DNA of 64,000 bases. Origin: Bradyrhizobium erythrophlei (GTDB lineage Bacteria > Pseudomonadota > Alphaproteobacteria > Rhizobiales > Xanthobacteraceae). The notes beneath the pieces were generated by a model. That model did no database searches. It worked only from the letters and a program-made list of their open reading frames with translations, and was not told where the DNA came from. Both the position numbers and the translations under genes were made by a program. Positions 34,668 to 44,700 of this stretch are shown piece after piece. Numbering within the stretch: position 1 is the first letter of the stretch; every line of letters starts with the position of its first letter. The stretch covers positions 3,720,001 through 3,784,000 of the forward strand of contig NZ_LT670849.1 in NCBI RefSeq assembly GCF_900142985.1, given 5' to 3'.

Positions 34668-35570
34668 ATGATTGGGAGCGCCGCCTTGGCCGTTGATGCC
34701 GCCGTCGATGCTGGCAACTCGCTCGGCTCCGTGCTGCGAAGCGCGAACCAACTCGGCGCCGCCGGCCGGCGGGTGGCGAAGTTCATCGACGAGAACCGGC
34801 AGATCGTACTGGCCAGTTCAGCCGCCGCCTTGGGCGCACGCATCGGCACCTCCGACGCCACCGTGTTGCGCACCGTTCAGACGCTGGGATTCGCCAGCCT
34901 GGCCGACCTCAAAAGAGCAATCTTAAAATCAGGTTCGATCTCGACACCGGCCGACGACATGCGCCGAACTTTAGTCGACCTGGAAAAGGCCACCGGGCAC
35001 GCCCTCGATGGAATCCTGCAGGCGCACGCCGAAGGTCTGGACGTTTTGCGGTCGGCGAGATGCCGCGCCCAGATGGCCGCAGCGGTTCGCGTGCTGGATG
35101 GCGCCGAACGCATCGCCGTCTTCGGGATTGGCCCGTCAGCGGCTCTTGCGACCTATGTTTCGACGTTGCTCGCGCGAAATGGCCGCCGCAGTCGCACGAT
35201 CGGTGCGACCGGATCCATGCTGGCCGATCAGCTTCTCGATCTCGCCAAGGGAGACGTGCTGCTCATCCTCGCGTATGGCCGTCTGTACCGGGAAGTGAAG
35301 GCCGTGTTCGCGGAGGCCAAAGCCCTGGGTCTCCCGAACGTTCTCGTTACGGAGGCGGATGACACGCCGTTGGCGAAGCTTGCTGATGTCTGCGTCGCAA
35401 TTCCTCGCGGCCGTCCGGGGCAGGTGGCGCTGCACGGAGCGACCCTCGTAGGCCTGGAGGCTCTGGTGCTCTCACTGGCCGCCGCGAGGCCGGAAGCCGC
35501 TCTGGCCTCGCTCGATAATCTCAATCGGTTGCGACGCTCAACTGAAGTTCAGACCAAGACCGCGAAGTAG
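34668..35570 (+). CDS. MurR/RpiR-family transcriptional regulator
   Basis: 300 aa. The N-terminal HTH_6 domain (residues about 20-90) has RRVAKFIDENRQIVLASSAA and GTSDATVLRTVQTLGF. The C-terminal SIS domain (about 125-265) has AERIAVFGIGPSAALATYVS, DVLLILAYGRLYREVKAVF and CVAIPRGRPG. SIS domains bind phosphosugars. The first ATG lies at the edge of an operator-like dyad; TTG at 34686 with GGGAG 7 nt upstream is an alternative start. It probably controls the divergent barrel/EamA genes and/or the following membrane pair. Confidence 0.88.
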   Translation: MIGSAALAVDAAVDAGNSLGSVLRSANQLGAAGRRVAKFIDENRQIVLASSAAALGARIGTSDATVLRTVQTLGFASLADLKRAILKSGSISTPADDMRRTLVDLEKATGHALDGILQAHAEGLDVLRSARCRAQMAAAVRVLDGAERIAVFGIGPSAALATYVSTLLARNGRRSRTIGATGSMLADQLLDLAKGDVLLILAYGRLYREVKAVFAEAKALGLPNVLVTEADDTPLAKLADVCVAIPRGRPGQVALHGATLVGLEALVLSLAAARPEAALASLDNLNRLRRSTEVQTKTAK

Positions 35571-35593
35571 TGTTCGGACACGAGAGTATCCCC

Positions 35594-36367
35594 ATGGACG
35601 ACAAAATCCAACGCAGCAAGGTCCCCGAAGTCACGTTCTTGTTCTGGATCGTCAAGGTGCTGGCCACGACCCTCGGCGAAACCGGCGGCGATGCCGTTTC
35701 GATGTCCATGAACCTCGGTTACGCCGTCAGCAGCCTGATCTTCATTGGCATCTTCGTGGTCGCGGTGATCGCGCGGATCGCCGCGAAGAAATTCCATCCG
35801 TTCCTATACTGGTTCGTCGTGATCGCGACCACGACAGCGGGCACGACTATGGCGGATTTCGCCGACCGGTCGCTCGGCGTCGGCTACCCCGGCGGCGCTA
35901 CGCTGCTGTTCGTGCTGCTGATGGCCTCACTTGCCGTCTGGTACTGGTCGGCGGGATCGGTCTCCGTCAACACGGTCTCGACGCCGAGAATCGAGACGTT
36001 CTACTGGGTGGCGATCTTGTTCTCCCAGACTCTCGGCACGGCGCTCGGCGACTGGATGGCCGACACCAATGGACTCGGTTACGAAGGCGGCGCGCTGGTG
36101 TTTGCCGCCGGTCTGGCGCTGATCGCCGCAGCGTACTTCTTCACCACGATCTCGCGGACGCTGCTGTTCTGGGCCGCTTTCATCCTGACTCGTCCGCTTG
36201 GCGCCACGCTCGGAGACCTGCTCGATAAGCCGCTTGGCAGCGGCGGTCTCGCATTCAGCAGGTTCTATGCGTCGGCGATCCTGGCCGCCCTCATCATCGG
36301 ATGCGTGGCTTTCCTGCCGCAGCGCGCGGGCGTGCACCCTGGCAAACCCCAACCGACCGGCATGTAG
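35594..36367 (+). CDS. COG4705-type multi-pass membrane protein A (four internal repeats)
   Basis: 257 aa, about eight transmembrane helices. Four spaced copies of a small-residue-Asp motif: TLGETGGD (26-33), TAGTTMAD (81-88), TLGTALGD (146-153) and PLGATLGD (201-208), each after an aromatic-rich helix such as FWIVKVLA or FYWVAILFSQ and followed by a Gly-rich turn (LGYPGG, LGYEGG). The repeated membrane Asp suggests a channel or cation carrier, but no function is established. It follows the RpiR gene by 23 bp and forms a pair with the next gene. Confidence 0.75.
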   Translation: MDDKIQRSKVPEVTFLFWIVKVLATTLGETGGDAVSMSMNLGYAVSSLIFIGIFVVAVIARIAAKKFHPFLYWFVVIATTTAGTTMADFADRSLGVGYPGGATLLFVLLMASLAVWYWSAGSVSVNTVSTPRIETFYWVAILFSQTLGTALGDWMADTNGLGYEGGALVFAAGLALIAAAYFFTTISRTLLFWAAFILTRPLGATLGDLLDKPLGSGGLAFSRFYASAILAALIIGCVAFLPQRAGVHPGKPQPTGM

Positions 36368-36387
36368 TCAACAGAGAAAGAACTCGC

Positions 36388-37131
36388 ATGCAGCCGATAC
36401 ATTTGCCGACCCTTGGCGCGCGCTACTGGAGTGCGCTGTGCCTTGCCAGCATCTTCGGCGCCAACATGGGCGATCTCTTTGCGAGAAATCTGGGCCTTGG
36501 CCATGTGGCAGGCCTGCCGTTTCTCGCGGTCGCCCTGGCCATCGTGATCGTCGTCGAACGATTCGACCGGTTTCAACATGAAATCTACTATTGGATCGCG
36601 ATCATCATCGTCCGAACCGCCGCGACCAACTTCGCCGACTTCGCCGCCGGTGATCTGAAGCTACCGAGGGTCTGGGTCATGGCGGGATTGACGGTACTGC
36701 TCGTCGCGGCGCTCTGGCTGACATGGCAGTTCGCCTGGCGGCGGCTCGCGAACAAGACGGACAACGTGCTTCGCGCCGACTTTGGATATTGGATCTGCAT
36801 GTTCATCGCCGGAACATTGGGGACGGTCATCGGCGACTTCTGCTCCCATAACTTGAGGCTCGACGATGCGGGAGCGGCCGTCGCGCTATCGCCCATCGTC
36901 GTCGTGCTGCTCCTAGTCGGATGGTGGGGTGCGCTCCGCCTGCTTCCGTTCTACTGGCTGACGGTCGTTGCAATCCGCGCAGCGGGGACCGCCGTTGGTG
37001 ACCTCTTCTCGGGTCGGAACATGCTTGGTCTGCCAATGAGCACGGCGGTGACAGGCATCCTGTTTGTTGTGCTCCTGTTGGTATGGAAAGAATCCGGAAC
37101 GTCACAACGGCCGGCGGTGGCGAATTCTTGA
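36388..37131 (+). CDS. COG4705-type multi-pass membrane protein B (paralogue)
   Basis: 247 aa, same architecture as protein A: IFGANMGD, TAATNFAD, TLGTVIGD and AAGTAVGD at similar spacing, with HEIYYWIAIIIVR and FGYWICMFIAG before two of them. Start MQPIHLPTLG at 36388, 20 bp after protein A. Tandem paralogues of this family may form a heteromer. All four Asp positions are kept in both, so neither half appears degenerate. Confidence 0.75.
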   Translation: MQPIHLPTLGARYWSALCLASIFGANMGDLFARNLGLGHVAGLPFLAVALAIVIVVERFDRFQHEIYYWIAIIIVRTAATNFADFAAGDLKLPRVWVMAGLTVLLVAALWLTWQFAWRRLANKTDNVLRADFGYWICMFIAGTLGTVIGDFCSHNLRLDDAGAAVALSPIVVVLLLVGWWGALRLLPFYWLTVVAIRAAGTAVGDLFSGRNMLGLPMSTAVTGILFVVLLLVWKESGTSQRPAVANS

Positions 37132-37509
37132 GTTTCGACAGGGATTGATCCGGGCGACGCACGAGGAAGTCCATTGGACGCCTATCTCTGAGGCGACAAC
37201 GGTGCGAGCCATGGTCCCCAGCGCGCTTGACTGGCTTCAGCAGGGCATTCGGGGCAGTGTCGCCGATGGTATCCAGCACGTCGCGAACTGCGGCGACGGC
37301 CTCGTCTGGAGTGACCGCGGCGGAGGACCTTCGCGCGCAATCTGAAGTGCGCGCTCTCGGGCGTGTGAGCCGGCCCGGTCCGTGCATCCCAGCCGTGCTG
37401 ACAACTGGGATGAGTGTGCAGGCTTGCGGTGAAACCGGAGCCGCGTCACATCCGGGGCGGATCGTTTTTCCCCGATCAAAGTTGTCGAGAAAGGAGGCGA
37501 ACCACTGAC
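37132..37509. other. Intergenic region, possible unrecognised remnant
   Basis: A minus-strand stretch near 37240-37340 reads VTPDEAVAAVRDVLDTIGDT, which looks protein-like but has no start or extended context. Otherwise nothing was recognised. AAGGAGG at 37492-37498 serves the next gene. Confidence 0.3.
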
Positions 37510-39033
37510 ATGGCGATGAATATCGAGCCCGAACTGAAATTTCGATTGTCGCGGCGCAAACTAGCGTCCCTGGCCAACGGGCGCATCGCCGGTACGAAGA
37601 CAGGCCCCCGTGCCGAGAACGATCTGGTTTCCACGTATTACGATACCAAAAAGCACAAACTGCGCCGTCACGGCCTCACGCTCCGCGTCAGGAGAGCGGG
37701 CGACGAATATGTCCAGACGATCAAAGCGGCGCGCATGGGGAGCTTTGCGCGAAGCGAGTGGGAGGAGAAGGTCGAGAGCCCAGCGCCCGATTTCCGAAAA
37801 ACGAAGAAGACCCCGGTCTCCTCGGTCACGACCAAGAAGTCGCGACGCAAAATGCAGCCTGTTTTCAAGACGTCCGTCCGTCGTATCACCAGGCCTCTTA
37901 ATATCGGATCGAGCCAGGTGGAATTGGCCGTCGATCGCGGCGATGTGTCCGCGGGCCGACGGAGCAGCCCGATCGCCGAATTCGAAGTCGAACTCAAGCG
38001 AGGCCGGACAGCCGATCTCTTCAGGCTGGCCAGAAATTGTCAGCGGAAGACCGGCGGTGAGCTCGATCTGCGATCCAAATCAGAGCGGGGGTATCGGCTG
38101 GCGGACGGCGATGACCGGACGGCAGCCCGAGCCGAACCAATCCAGCTTCGCTCGGAAATGACGGTCAGGGAAGCCTTCCATGTCATCGCCTATTCGACGC
38201 TGCGGCACCTTTCCTCGAACGCCGACGGCGTGCGGTCTCTCGATTCCGAAGCCGTCCATCAGATGCGGGTGGGGCTGCGCCGATTGAGGGCCGCTATCTC
38301 TCTTTTCAAATCCAGTCTGCCTGGACCCAGTACGGCGAAGATCAAAACCGATCTGAAATGGCTGACGAACCAACTCGCGCCCGCACGCGAGATCGACGTA
38401 CTCCTCCGGGAGAGGATTCGGCCGTTGCGCCATGTCGCGGACCCGCAACGGGGCGCACGCGCGGTCGAGAAGGAGTTCGCGGACCGGCGTGAAAAGGCGT
38501 TCCGGCACGCTCGAAAAGCGCTGCAGACGGATCGCTATCGCGACCTTCCGCTCGACGTACTGGAGTGGCTTGAGACGCGAAGAGCGAGCGAAAGAGGCGT
38601 AGCGGAGCTACCGGTCGCAGAGTTCGTCGTCGGCCTTTTCCGGGGTCGACTCCGGAAGGTGAGGAAGGAGGGCCGTGATCTCGAAAACTTGTCCGCTTCC
38701 GAACGTCACAAACTGCGCATCAAAATCAAGAAATTGCGGTATGCGGTCGGGTTCTTCGAAAGCCTCTATGCGGACGCGGAGCGGAAGGAGCTTGCGCGGT
38801 TCTCCGGACGCCTGAAGAAACTGCAGGAGGCCCTCGGCGCCTTGAACGACTTCATCGCGCACCGCAAAATAGCGACGGATGCCGCGCTGAACGCTCCTTC
38901 GGAGAATCGCCGGGCGCGCGCCTTCGCTTCCGGCGTCCTGATAGGACAGGAGCACGAGGCTGCGAAGAAGCTGATGAATACGGCTCGCCGGGAGTTCGAG
39001 CGCCTGAAGCCGCTTAGGGCAAAGCCGGACTGA
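37510..39033 (+). CDS. CYTH and CHAD domain protein
   Basis: 507 aa, cytosolic. Residues about 1-205 form a CYTH triphosphate tunnel domain: EPELKFRLS with the ExExK pattern, STYYDTK, GLTLRVRR, EFEVELKRG. Residues about 225-500 form a CHAD helical domain with paired basic motifs: VHQMRVGLRRLRAAISLF and SERHKLRIKIKKLRYAVGFF. CYTH domains hydrolyse triphosphates and CHAD domains bind polyphosphate, so a polyphosphate-associated triphosphatase is likely. The open frame extends upstream, but ATG 37510 with AAGGAGG fits. No partner gene adjoins. Confidence 0.92.
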   Translation: MAMNIEPELKFRLSRRKLASLANGRIAGTKTGPRAENDLVSTYYDTKKHKLRRHGLTLRVRRAGDEYVQTIKAARMGSFARSEWEEKVESPAPDFRKTKKTPVSSVTTKKSRRKMQPVFKTSVRRITRPLNIGSSQVELAVDRGDVSAGRRSSPIAEFEVELKRGRTADLFRLARNCQRKTGGELDLRSKSERGYRLADGDDRTAARAEPIQLRSEMTVREAFHVIAYSTLRHLSSNADGVRSLDSEAVHQMRVGLRRLRAAISLFKSSLPGPSTAKIKTDLKWLTNQLAPAREIDVLLRERIRPLRHVADPQRGARAVEKEFADRREKAFRHARKALQTDRYRDLPLDVLEWLETRRASERGVAELPVAEFVVGLFRGRLRKVRKEGRDLENLSASERHKLRIKIKKLRYAVGFFESLYADAERKELARFSGRLKKLQEALGALNDFIAHRKIATDAALNAPSENRRARAFASGVLIGQEHEAAKKLMNTARREFERLKPLRAKPD

Positions 39034-39121
39034 AGGCGGTCATCCGTCGCCGACTTCTGCAGGCCGCTACGCTCGGGCGCCTCGGCCGCCGCTCGTCGTC
39101 CCACGCTGCCCGCCGCCACGC

Positions 39122-39424
39122 TCAGGCCGCGTTTCGCTTTCTGGTTCGGGCTGCCTTCTTCGCCGACCGCGAGCGCTCGGCCGCGGGCCGCTTCGCCGCT
39201 GCGGCGCCGCCGAGCCGGCCCCCCTTGCGGGACGGCGAGTGGTTCTCCTCGGTACCCCGTCCGGATCCGCTCTTCTTACCGCCGTGTGTCTCCTTGTTCA
39301 CGGTCGCCCAGGCGCGCCGCTCGGCCTCCTTGTCGGGAACGCCACGATGTTCGTAGCTTTCCTCGATATGCTCGGCTTGGCGCTTCTGCTTGTCGGTGTA
39401 GCTGGATTTGTCGCCACGTGGCAT
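39122..39424 (-). CDS. Small basic 'plasmid stabilization'-type protein
   Basis: 100 aa beginning MPRGDKSSYTDKQKRQAEHI, then RGVPDKEAERRAWATVNKET and a Lys/Arg/Ala-rich tail (RKGGRLGG, ARTRKRNAA). Proteins of this type are often labelled plasmid stabilization proteins without proof. The KQKRQAEHI-ESYEHRG segment is the conserved part, while the basic tail suggests nucleic acid binding. GGAGG 5 nt upstream sets the start at 39424. An EcfG-type promoter lies just ahead, marking it as a general stress response gene. Confidence 0.75.
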   Translation of the reverse strand: MPRGDKSSYTDKQKRQAEHIEESYEHRGVPDKEAERRAWATVNKETHGGKKSGSGRGTEENHSPSRKGGRLGGAAAAKRPAAERSRSAKKAARTRKRNAA

Positions 39425-39455
39425 TGCGGCCTCCATCGGTTGCTCCGACGACCAG

Positions 39456-39480
39456 AACGGCCAAGGCTCGGATGAGTTCC
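39456..39480 (-). promoter_or_regulatory. EcfG-type (general stress response) promoter
   Basis: On the minus strand GGAAC (39480-39476) and CGTT (39459-39456) are separated by exactly 16 bp, the alphaproteobacterial sigma-EcfG consensus GGAAC-N16/17-CGTT. The start codon lies 32 bp downstream, leaving a short 5' UTR. Confidence 0.7.
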
Positions 39481-40123
39481 TGTGACGGCCGCGGCCGACC
39501 AATCTTGGGTCCCAAACCCATCACAGCGCCCAGCGCCCAGCGCCAAGTGCCCGAGTGGCCGTTCTATCGCAAGGGCTGCAGACAGGGTGCCACTACCCCA
39601 AAACTGGATTGCCGTTCGAGCGCGGCTGTCTCGCCCCAACGATGAGCGAGCAGGTCTATCCACAGTCCAAGGTCTTTGCCCTGATCATGCTCTGGTACGA
39701 ACCTGCGGACGATCCGGATTTCGACTAAGACGGCGAGCGCACGGCCAGGGAACGATTGAAGCATCGGGGGAAGTTATGGTTTCTTCGCGTCAACAAATTG
39801 TGCCCGTTTCGAAGGCATGACTGCGTTTTATCGATTCCTCTTTCGACGGCAGCGCATCACGCAGGAACGTAAGATTCCCCGCGCGCGGCGAAACTCCGAT
39901 CTGAGTTGAAGTTCCTGACCTCCGAAGGATTTGACGACACCTCTAACCAACTGCGATAAGCTTCGACTTTGAAGCGCACCAAGTCTGCTGCTAGGCCCGT
40001 CAGCGAAGTAGCAGCAGGTCTTATTGAGGTCAGCTTACTGGGGCATATCGGACCAGTCTTGCTACGTTAGAGTTCTTCGCATTTTGACGGGAGCCCGAAA
40101 GCATCATTGCGAGGAGTCCGCTC
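39481..40123. other. Long intergenic stretch, no gene supported
   Basis: A 28-codon frame at 39642-39728 (MSEQVYPQSKVFALIMLWYE) is the only plausible peptide; it has no clear ribosome binding site. The rest shows no features. It leads into the LysR fossil. Confidence 0.4.
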
Positions 40124-40442
40124 TCAGAGGCGAACCCGATCTTCGTCGGCAGAGAATTTCGGCCTAAGCTCCTTCGCCGCACACTCGACAAAAGCCCGGG
40201 TAGCCGGCGCCATCCCACGTCGACTCGTGAATACCATATGGACGATGCTGTCCGGCGCACGCCAAGCTGGCAAGATGTGCACCAAGCGCCGAGTGGCAAG
40301 AGCCTCCCGGACATGGATCTCCGGAAGCAACGCGATCCCCGCTCCATCTAAGGTCGCCTCCAAAAGAACTTGTAGGTCGCCAAAGGCAAGCCTCGGTGTG
40401 AAATCTATATGGGCCTCTTCGCCGTCCTCGTGCCACAGAGTC
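40124..40442 (-). pseudogene. LysR-family regulator, C-terminal fragment
   Basis: Minus strand: TLWHEDGEEAHIDFTPRLAF, LLEATLDGAGIALLPEIHV, ILPAWRAPDSIVHMVFTSRR, PATRAFVECAAKEL, then stop at 40124. This is the end of a LysR substrate-binding domain. The N-terminal DNA-binding part is missing. The fragment is abruptly joined at 40442/40443 to the inside of an IS5 transposase gene, with CATCC as shared microhomology. Confidence 0.8.
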
Positions 40443-40781
40443 CATCCGGCGAGCATCCAGGATCGCGACGGCGGCGGACCGCTTCTGCGGGCTTCGCGCC
40501 GGATCTTCCCGTTCATCCAGCGGGTCTTCGCCGACAGCGGGTATGCTGGAGAGAAGGTCGCCAAGGCTACCTTGATCGCGGTCGAGATCGTGCGCAAGAA
40601 CCCCGATCAGGTCGGCTTCGCTGTTAACCCGCGGCGCTGGGTCGTCGAGCGGTTCTTCGCATGGATTGGGCGCAATCGGCGGCTGGCAAAGGACTTCGAG
40701 GCCACCATCGACTCCGCGCGCGCCTTCCTCTATGCCGCTTCCGTCATGCTGCTCGTGCGTCGGATCGCTCTTGCTTCATGA
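40443..40781 (+). pseudogene. IS5-family transposase, C-terminal half (plus strand)
   Basis: 112 codons beginning HPASIQDRDGGGPLL and continuing RVFADSGYAGEKVA (second catalytic Asp), NPRRWVVERFFAWIGRNRRL (catalytic Glu) and a normal stop. It has no start of its own. It begins at precisely the residue where the opposite-strand N-terminal half at 41134-41607 stops. Confidence 0.85.
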
Positions 40782-40785
40782 CTTT

Positions 40786-40810
40786 CGAAACCGACTCTTA
40801 GTGCGCCTCG
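40786..40810. repeat. IS5 right-end inverted repeat
   Basis: TTTCGAAACCGACTCTTAGTGCGCC read on the plus strand is complementary in pattern to the left end at 41674-41696 (shared GGCGC, AGAG, GTTT and AAA positions). It directly follows the C-terminal transposase half. Confidence 0.6.
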
Positions 40811-41132
40811 GTTAATCTTCGATTTCGGCCAGTCCGGAACGAGATCGCGGCGAGAACTCCACCGATGATCTGCCCGGTAAGCGCGTGCCAACTTTCCTAG
40901 CACCGCTCTACCACCCATATGCTGTCCATACGTTGCCCTCGAAGGGAAGGTCGGCTTGCCAGAGCAATTCAGCCTCTTTGCCAATAGATTATCGGGGGCC
41001 TGAAAGGTCTGCGATACGCCGAGGAGTTCGTCTCGCCGACAGCGGAGAAGAGTCTGATCGGACACATAATAAATTCCGATCTACCGAACGGTCCGCTGCT
41101 CACTGGCCAGGATGAAGTGATCGACGAGCGTT
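40811..41132. other. Unidentified DNA between the two IS5 halves
   Basis: About 320 bp. A minus-strand frame reads LTGQIIGGVLAAISFRTGRN, which looks like the last helix of a membrane transporter, and another reads VSDQTLLRCRRDELLG. No complete gene. Its origin could tell whether an inversion or two separate deletions shaped the locus. Confidence 0.35.
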
Positions 41133-41133
41133 G

Positions 41134-41607
41134 CGGTTCGAGGACGAGGCCACGTCCGTCCGTGTCGACGAGCGCATGGCGCTTACGTCCGTTGATCTTC
41201 TTTCCAGCATCGTAACCGCGTGGCCCGCCGGCCTCGGTGGTCTTGACACTCCGGCTGTCGATGATCGCGGCCGAGGGGCTGGCCTCGCGCCCCACCCGTT
41301 CGCGATCTGCCATCACGAGCGCGTGGTTTATCCGTTCAAACCGCCCATCGTCGCGCCAGACGGCGAACCAGCGGTAAATGGTCCCCCAAGGCGGCAAGTC
41401 GTTCGGCAGCAGGCGCCAAGGGCAGCCCGCCCGCGTGACATAGAAGATGCCGTTGACGATCTCGCGCATCGGCCACTCGCGCGGCCTGCCTGTCGCGCTA
41501 GGCTTTGGCAAGAGCGGCGCGATCACGCGCCACTCTGCGTCCGTCAGATCGGTCTGGTATCGGGTGACAATGCGGCTATGCTGTCGTCGAGTAGCTGGCG
41601 TCCACAT
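41134..41607 (-). pseudogene. IS5-family transposase, N-terminal half (minus strand)
   Basis: 158 codons beginning MWTPATRRQHSRIVTRYQTD with an intact start. They include DLTDAEWRVIAPLLP (DUF4096-type head), GCPWRLLPNDLPPWGTIYRW and the first catalytic Asp in AAIIDSRSVKTTE. Homology ends at GLVLEP. With the 112-codon half at 40443 it would make a normal 270-aa transposase. Confidence 0.85.
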
Positions 41608-41671
41608 GGCGAATCCAAGTTGGTTCAAGCAATCCCTTGGAATCACGGCGGGCGCCAGCAACACAACCCTT

Positions 41672-41700
41672 TTTCAAAAACTGCCTCTGACGGCGCCCTA
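41672..41700. repeat. IS5 left-end inverted repeat
   Basis: On the minus strand GGCGCCGTCAGAGGCAGTTT precedes the transposase start by about 70 bp and matches the right end at 40786-40810 in pattern. The outer end touches the start of the large cyclase gene at 41706. Confidence 0.6.
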
Positions 41701-41705
41701 GGGGA

Positions 41706-44700
41706 TTGAAATTGGACATCGACGGTTTGCTCCGCGGGATCGGCTTCGCCCAGTATGCGGAGATGTTCCGCGCCCACGACATCGACATCGAACTGCTGGG
41801 CCGGCTGACCAACGAGGATCTCAAAGACATCGGCGTCGTGTCGTTGGGCCATCGCAAGAAGCTGCTGGAGGCGATCGCTGATTTGGGCAGTGCACCCGCG
41901 GCAGCCGTGCCGCCGCCCATCATGCCGGCGCCGGTCCCGGCGACTGTTGCGCCGCCACCGATCTTCGCCCCGGTCGAAGCAGCAGGCGAGCGCCGGCACC
42001 TCACAGTGATGTTTTGTGATCTGGTGGGTTCGACCGGCATTTCCGCGCAGCTCGATGCCGAGGAATGGCGCGACTTGGTCAGTGCTTATATCGACGCGGC
42101 TTCGGCGGCGGTGGTGGAAATGGGCGGTTATGTCGCCAAGAAGCTGGGCGACGGGCTGATGTCGCTGTTCGGCTATCCGGTGGCGCAGGAAAACGATTCG
42201 GAGCGCGCCGTGCGGGCAGCGCTTGCGATCCAGCGTGCGCTCGCCGAGTTGAACCGTAAGAACGCCGGCTCGGGCAGGCCGTCGCTCGAAGCTCGCATCG
42301 GCCTCGAAACCGGTCCGGTGGTAGTGGATGCGGCGGGCGAGATTTTCGGTGACGCCCCCAACATCGCAGCGCGAGTGCAGGCGCTCGCCGAGCCGGGCGA
42401 GGTCGTGGTCACGGCGCGGGTGCAGCGCCAAGTCGCCGGCCTGTTCGTCGCCGAGGAGCGCGGCAGCCACACGCTGAAAGGCGTGCCCGAGCCGGTAACG
42501 CTATTCCGGTTGGTTCGGGCGAGCGGCGGTGGACGGCGTTCCGGCAAGCGCAATCTCACGCCGCTTGTCGGCCGCAACGAGGAAGCGGCTATGCTGATGC
42601 GGCGCTGGGAGCGGGCGCGGCAGGGCGACGGACAGCTGGTACTGATCGTCGGCGAGCCGGGACTCGGTAAATCCCGCCTGATCGAGGAATTTCATAACCA
42701 GCTGCGCGACACGCCGCACACCTGGGTCGAATGGAGCTGCTCACAGCTTTTGCAAAACACTCCGCTTCATCCAGTCGCCGAATGGGGCCGCTTGCGCTTC
42801 GGCGGCGGCGACGTACCCGCCGCGCAGCGCCTCGCCGATCTGGAGAGTTCGCTGGCGCAGGTCAAACTCGATCCGGCGGAGAACCTCCCTTTGCTCGCGC
42901 CCCTTTTGGAGATTCCGCTACCGCAGGAACGCGCATCGACTTTGGCGCCCGAGGAGCTGCGGCGCCGGCAATTGGCGGCGTTGACTGGCTGGGTGATGGC
43001 GGGCGCGCGGGTTCAGCCGATAGTGCTGGCGTTCGAGGATCTGCATTGGGCCGATCCGACGACCCTCGACGTTCTGGGCGGCATGGCCGAGCGCGGCGCG
43101 CTGGCGCCTTTGTTCATTGTGGCGACGACGCGGCCCGAGTTCCGACCACCCTGGGGCGTGCGCTCCCATCATGGCACGATCTCCTTGGCGCCACTCGATC
43201 GCCTACAGGTGCGGGAGATGGTGACGGAACTCTCAGCCCAGCACGCGCTGCCGCGCGAGGTGGCGGAGGGCGTAGCTGCGCGCACCGGCGGCGTGCCGCT
43301 ATTCGTCGAGGAAGTGACGCGGCTGTTGTTGGAGCGCGGTGGGCAAGGCGGCATCCAATCCATCCCGCCGACACTGCAACAATCGCTGATGGCGCGACTC
43401 GACCGGCTCGGCCCGGCGCGCGAGGTGGCGCAGGTCGGATCGGTGATTGGACGGGGCTTCTCCTATGGCCTGCTGCGCGCGGTGACCGCCATGGAGGACG
43501 GGCCGTTGCAGATGGCGCTGGAACGGCTCGCGGAAGCCGACATCCTGCTGGTCGAGGGCCTGCCGCCCGAATCCGATTATCGTTTCAAGCACGCGCTGAT
43601 TCAGGACGCGGCTTATGAGAATTTGCTCAAAAGCCGGCGCCAGGTTTTGCACCGCCGCATCGGCGAGGCGTTGCTCGACAATCTCGCCGCCACGGCGGCC
43701 GAGCCTGAGTTGATGGCGCATCACTTCACTCAAGCGGGCCTTACCGAGGCCGCGATCGAATGGTGGGGCAAAGCGGGGCAGCGGTCTCTGGAGAGGTCGG
43801 CGCTGGTTGAAGCCGTAAAGCAACTCACGCGGGCCATTGCCCAGATTGCGACCTTGCCGGCCGCTTCCGCCCTTCGCCGCGAAGAGATCAAGTTCCAGGT
43901 CGCGCTCATTAGCCCTCTTATGCATCTCAAAGGATATGCCGCAGAACAAACCAAGGCAGCTGCGGAGCGAGCACGCCAGCTGATCGAACAAGCTGAGTCG
44001 CTTGGAGAGTCTCCCGAAGATCCGCTACTGTTGTTCTCCGTCCTCTTCGGTTTCTGGGTCGCGAGCTATGTGGCGTTTAACGGCGAGGTGATGCGTGGCC
44101 TTGCGGCCCAGTTTCTAGCGCTTGCCGAAAAACAACGGACGACAGTCCCGCTCATGGTTGGCAATCGCATGATGGGAACGTCGCTGCTGTTGACGGGGGA
44201 CATCCCGGAAGGCCGAGCGCATCTCGATCGGGCGTTCGCGCTGTATGATCCTGTCCAGCATCGGCCGCTGGCAACGCGATTGGGCCAAGACGTCCGGGTG
44301 TCAATCTTGTCTTATCGCTCGTTTGCTTTGTGGTCGCTTGGCTACCCCGCGGCCGCGCTCGCAGACGCAGACCACGCGCTCAAGGATGCGCGCGAGATCG
44401 GTCACGCCGCCAGTTTGATGTTTGCGCTGGCCGTCACATCGTGGACTCTTATCCAGTGCGCAAACTATGCGACTGCGAATATCCAATTAGATGAAGTTAT
44501 CGGTTTGGCGGGCGAAAAAGGCGCCTTGTACTGGAAGGCGCAAGGAATGTTGGAGCAAGGTTGGCTTTCTGCCCTGACCGGCAAAGCCTCGGACGCAGTC
44601 CACAAGATCACCTCCGGTCTCACCGAATGGCGCTCAACGGGATCAACTCTGCTCATGCCGTTCAACTTATCCTGTTTGGCGAGAGCCTATGCGGAACTCG

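Noticed and set aside
41643-43991. Long frames antisense to and in other phases of the cyclase-ATPase gene
   Set aside because: Expected by-products of high GC; none has domain motifs or a binding site.
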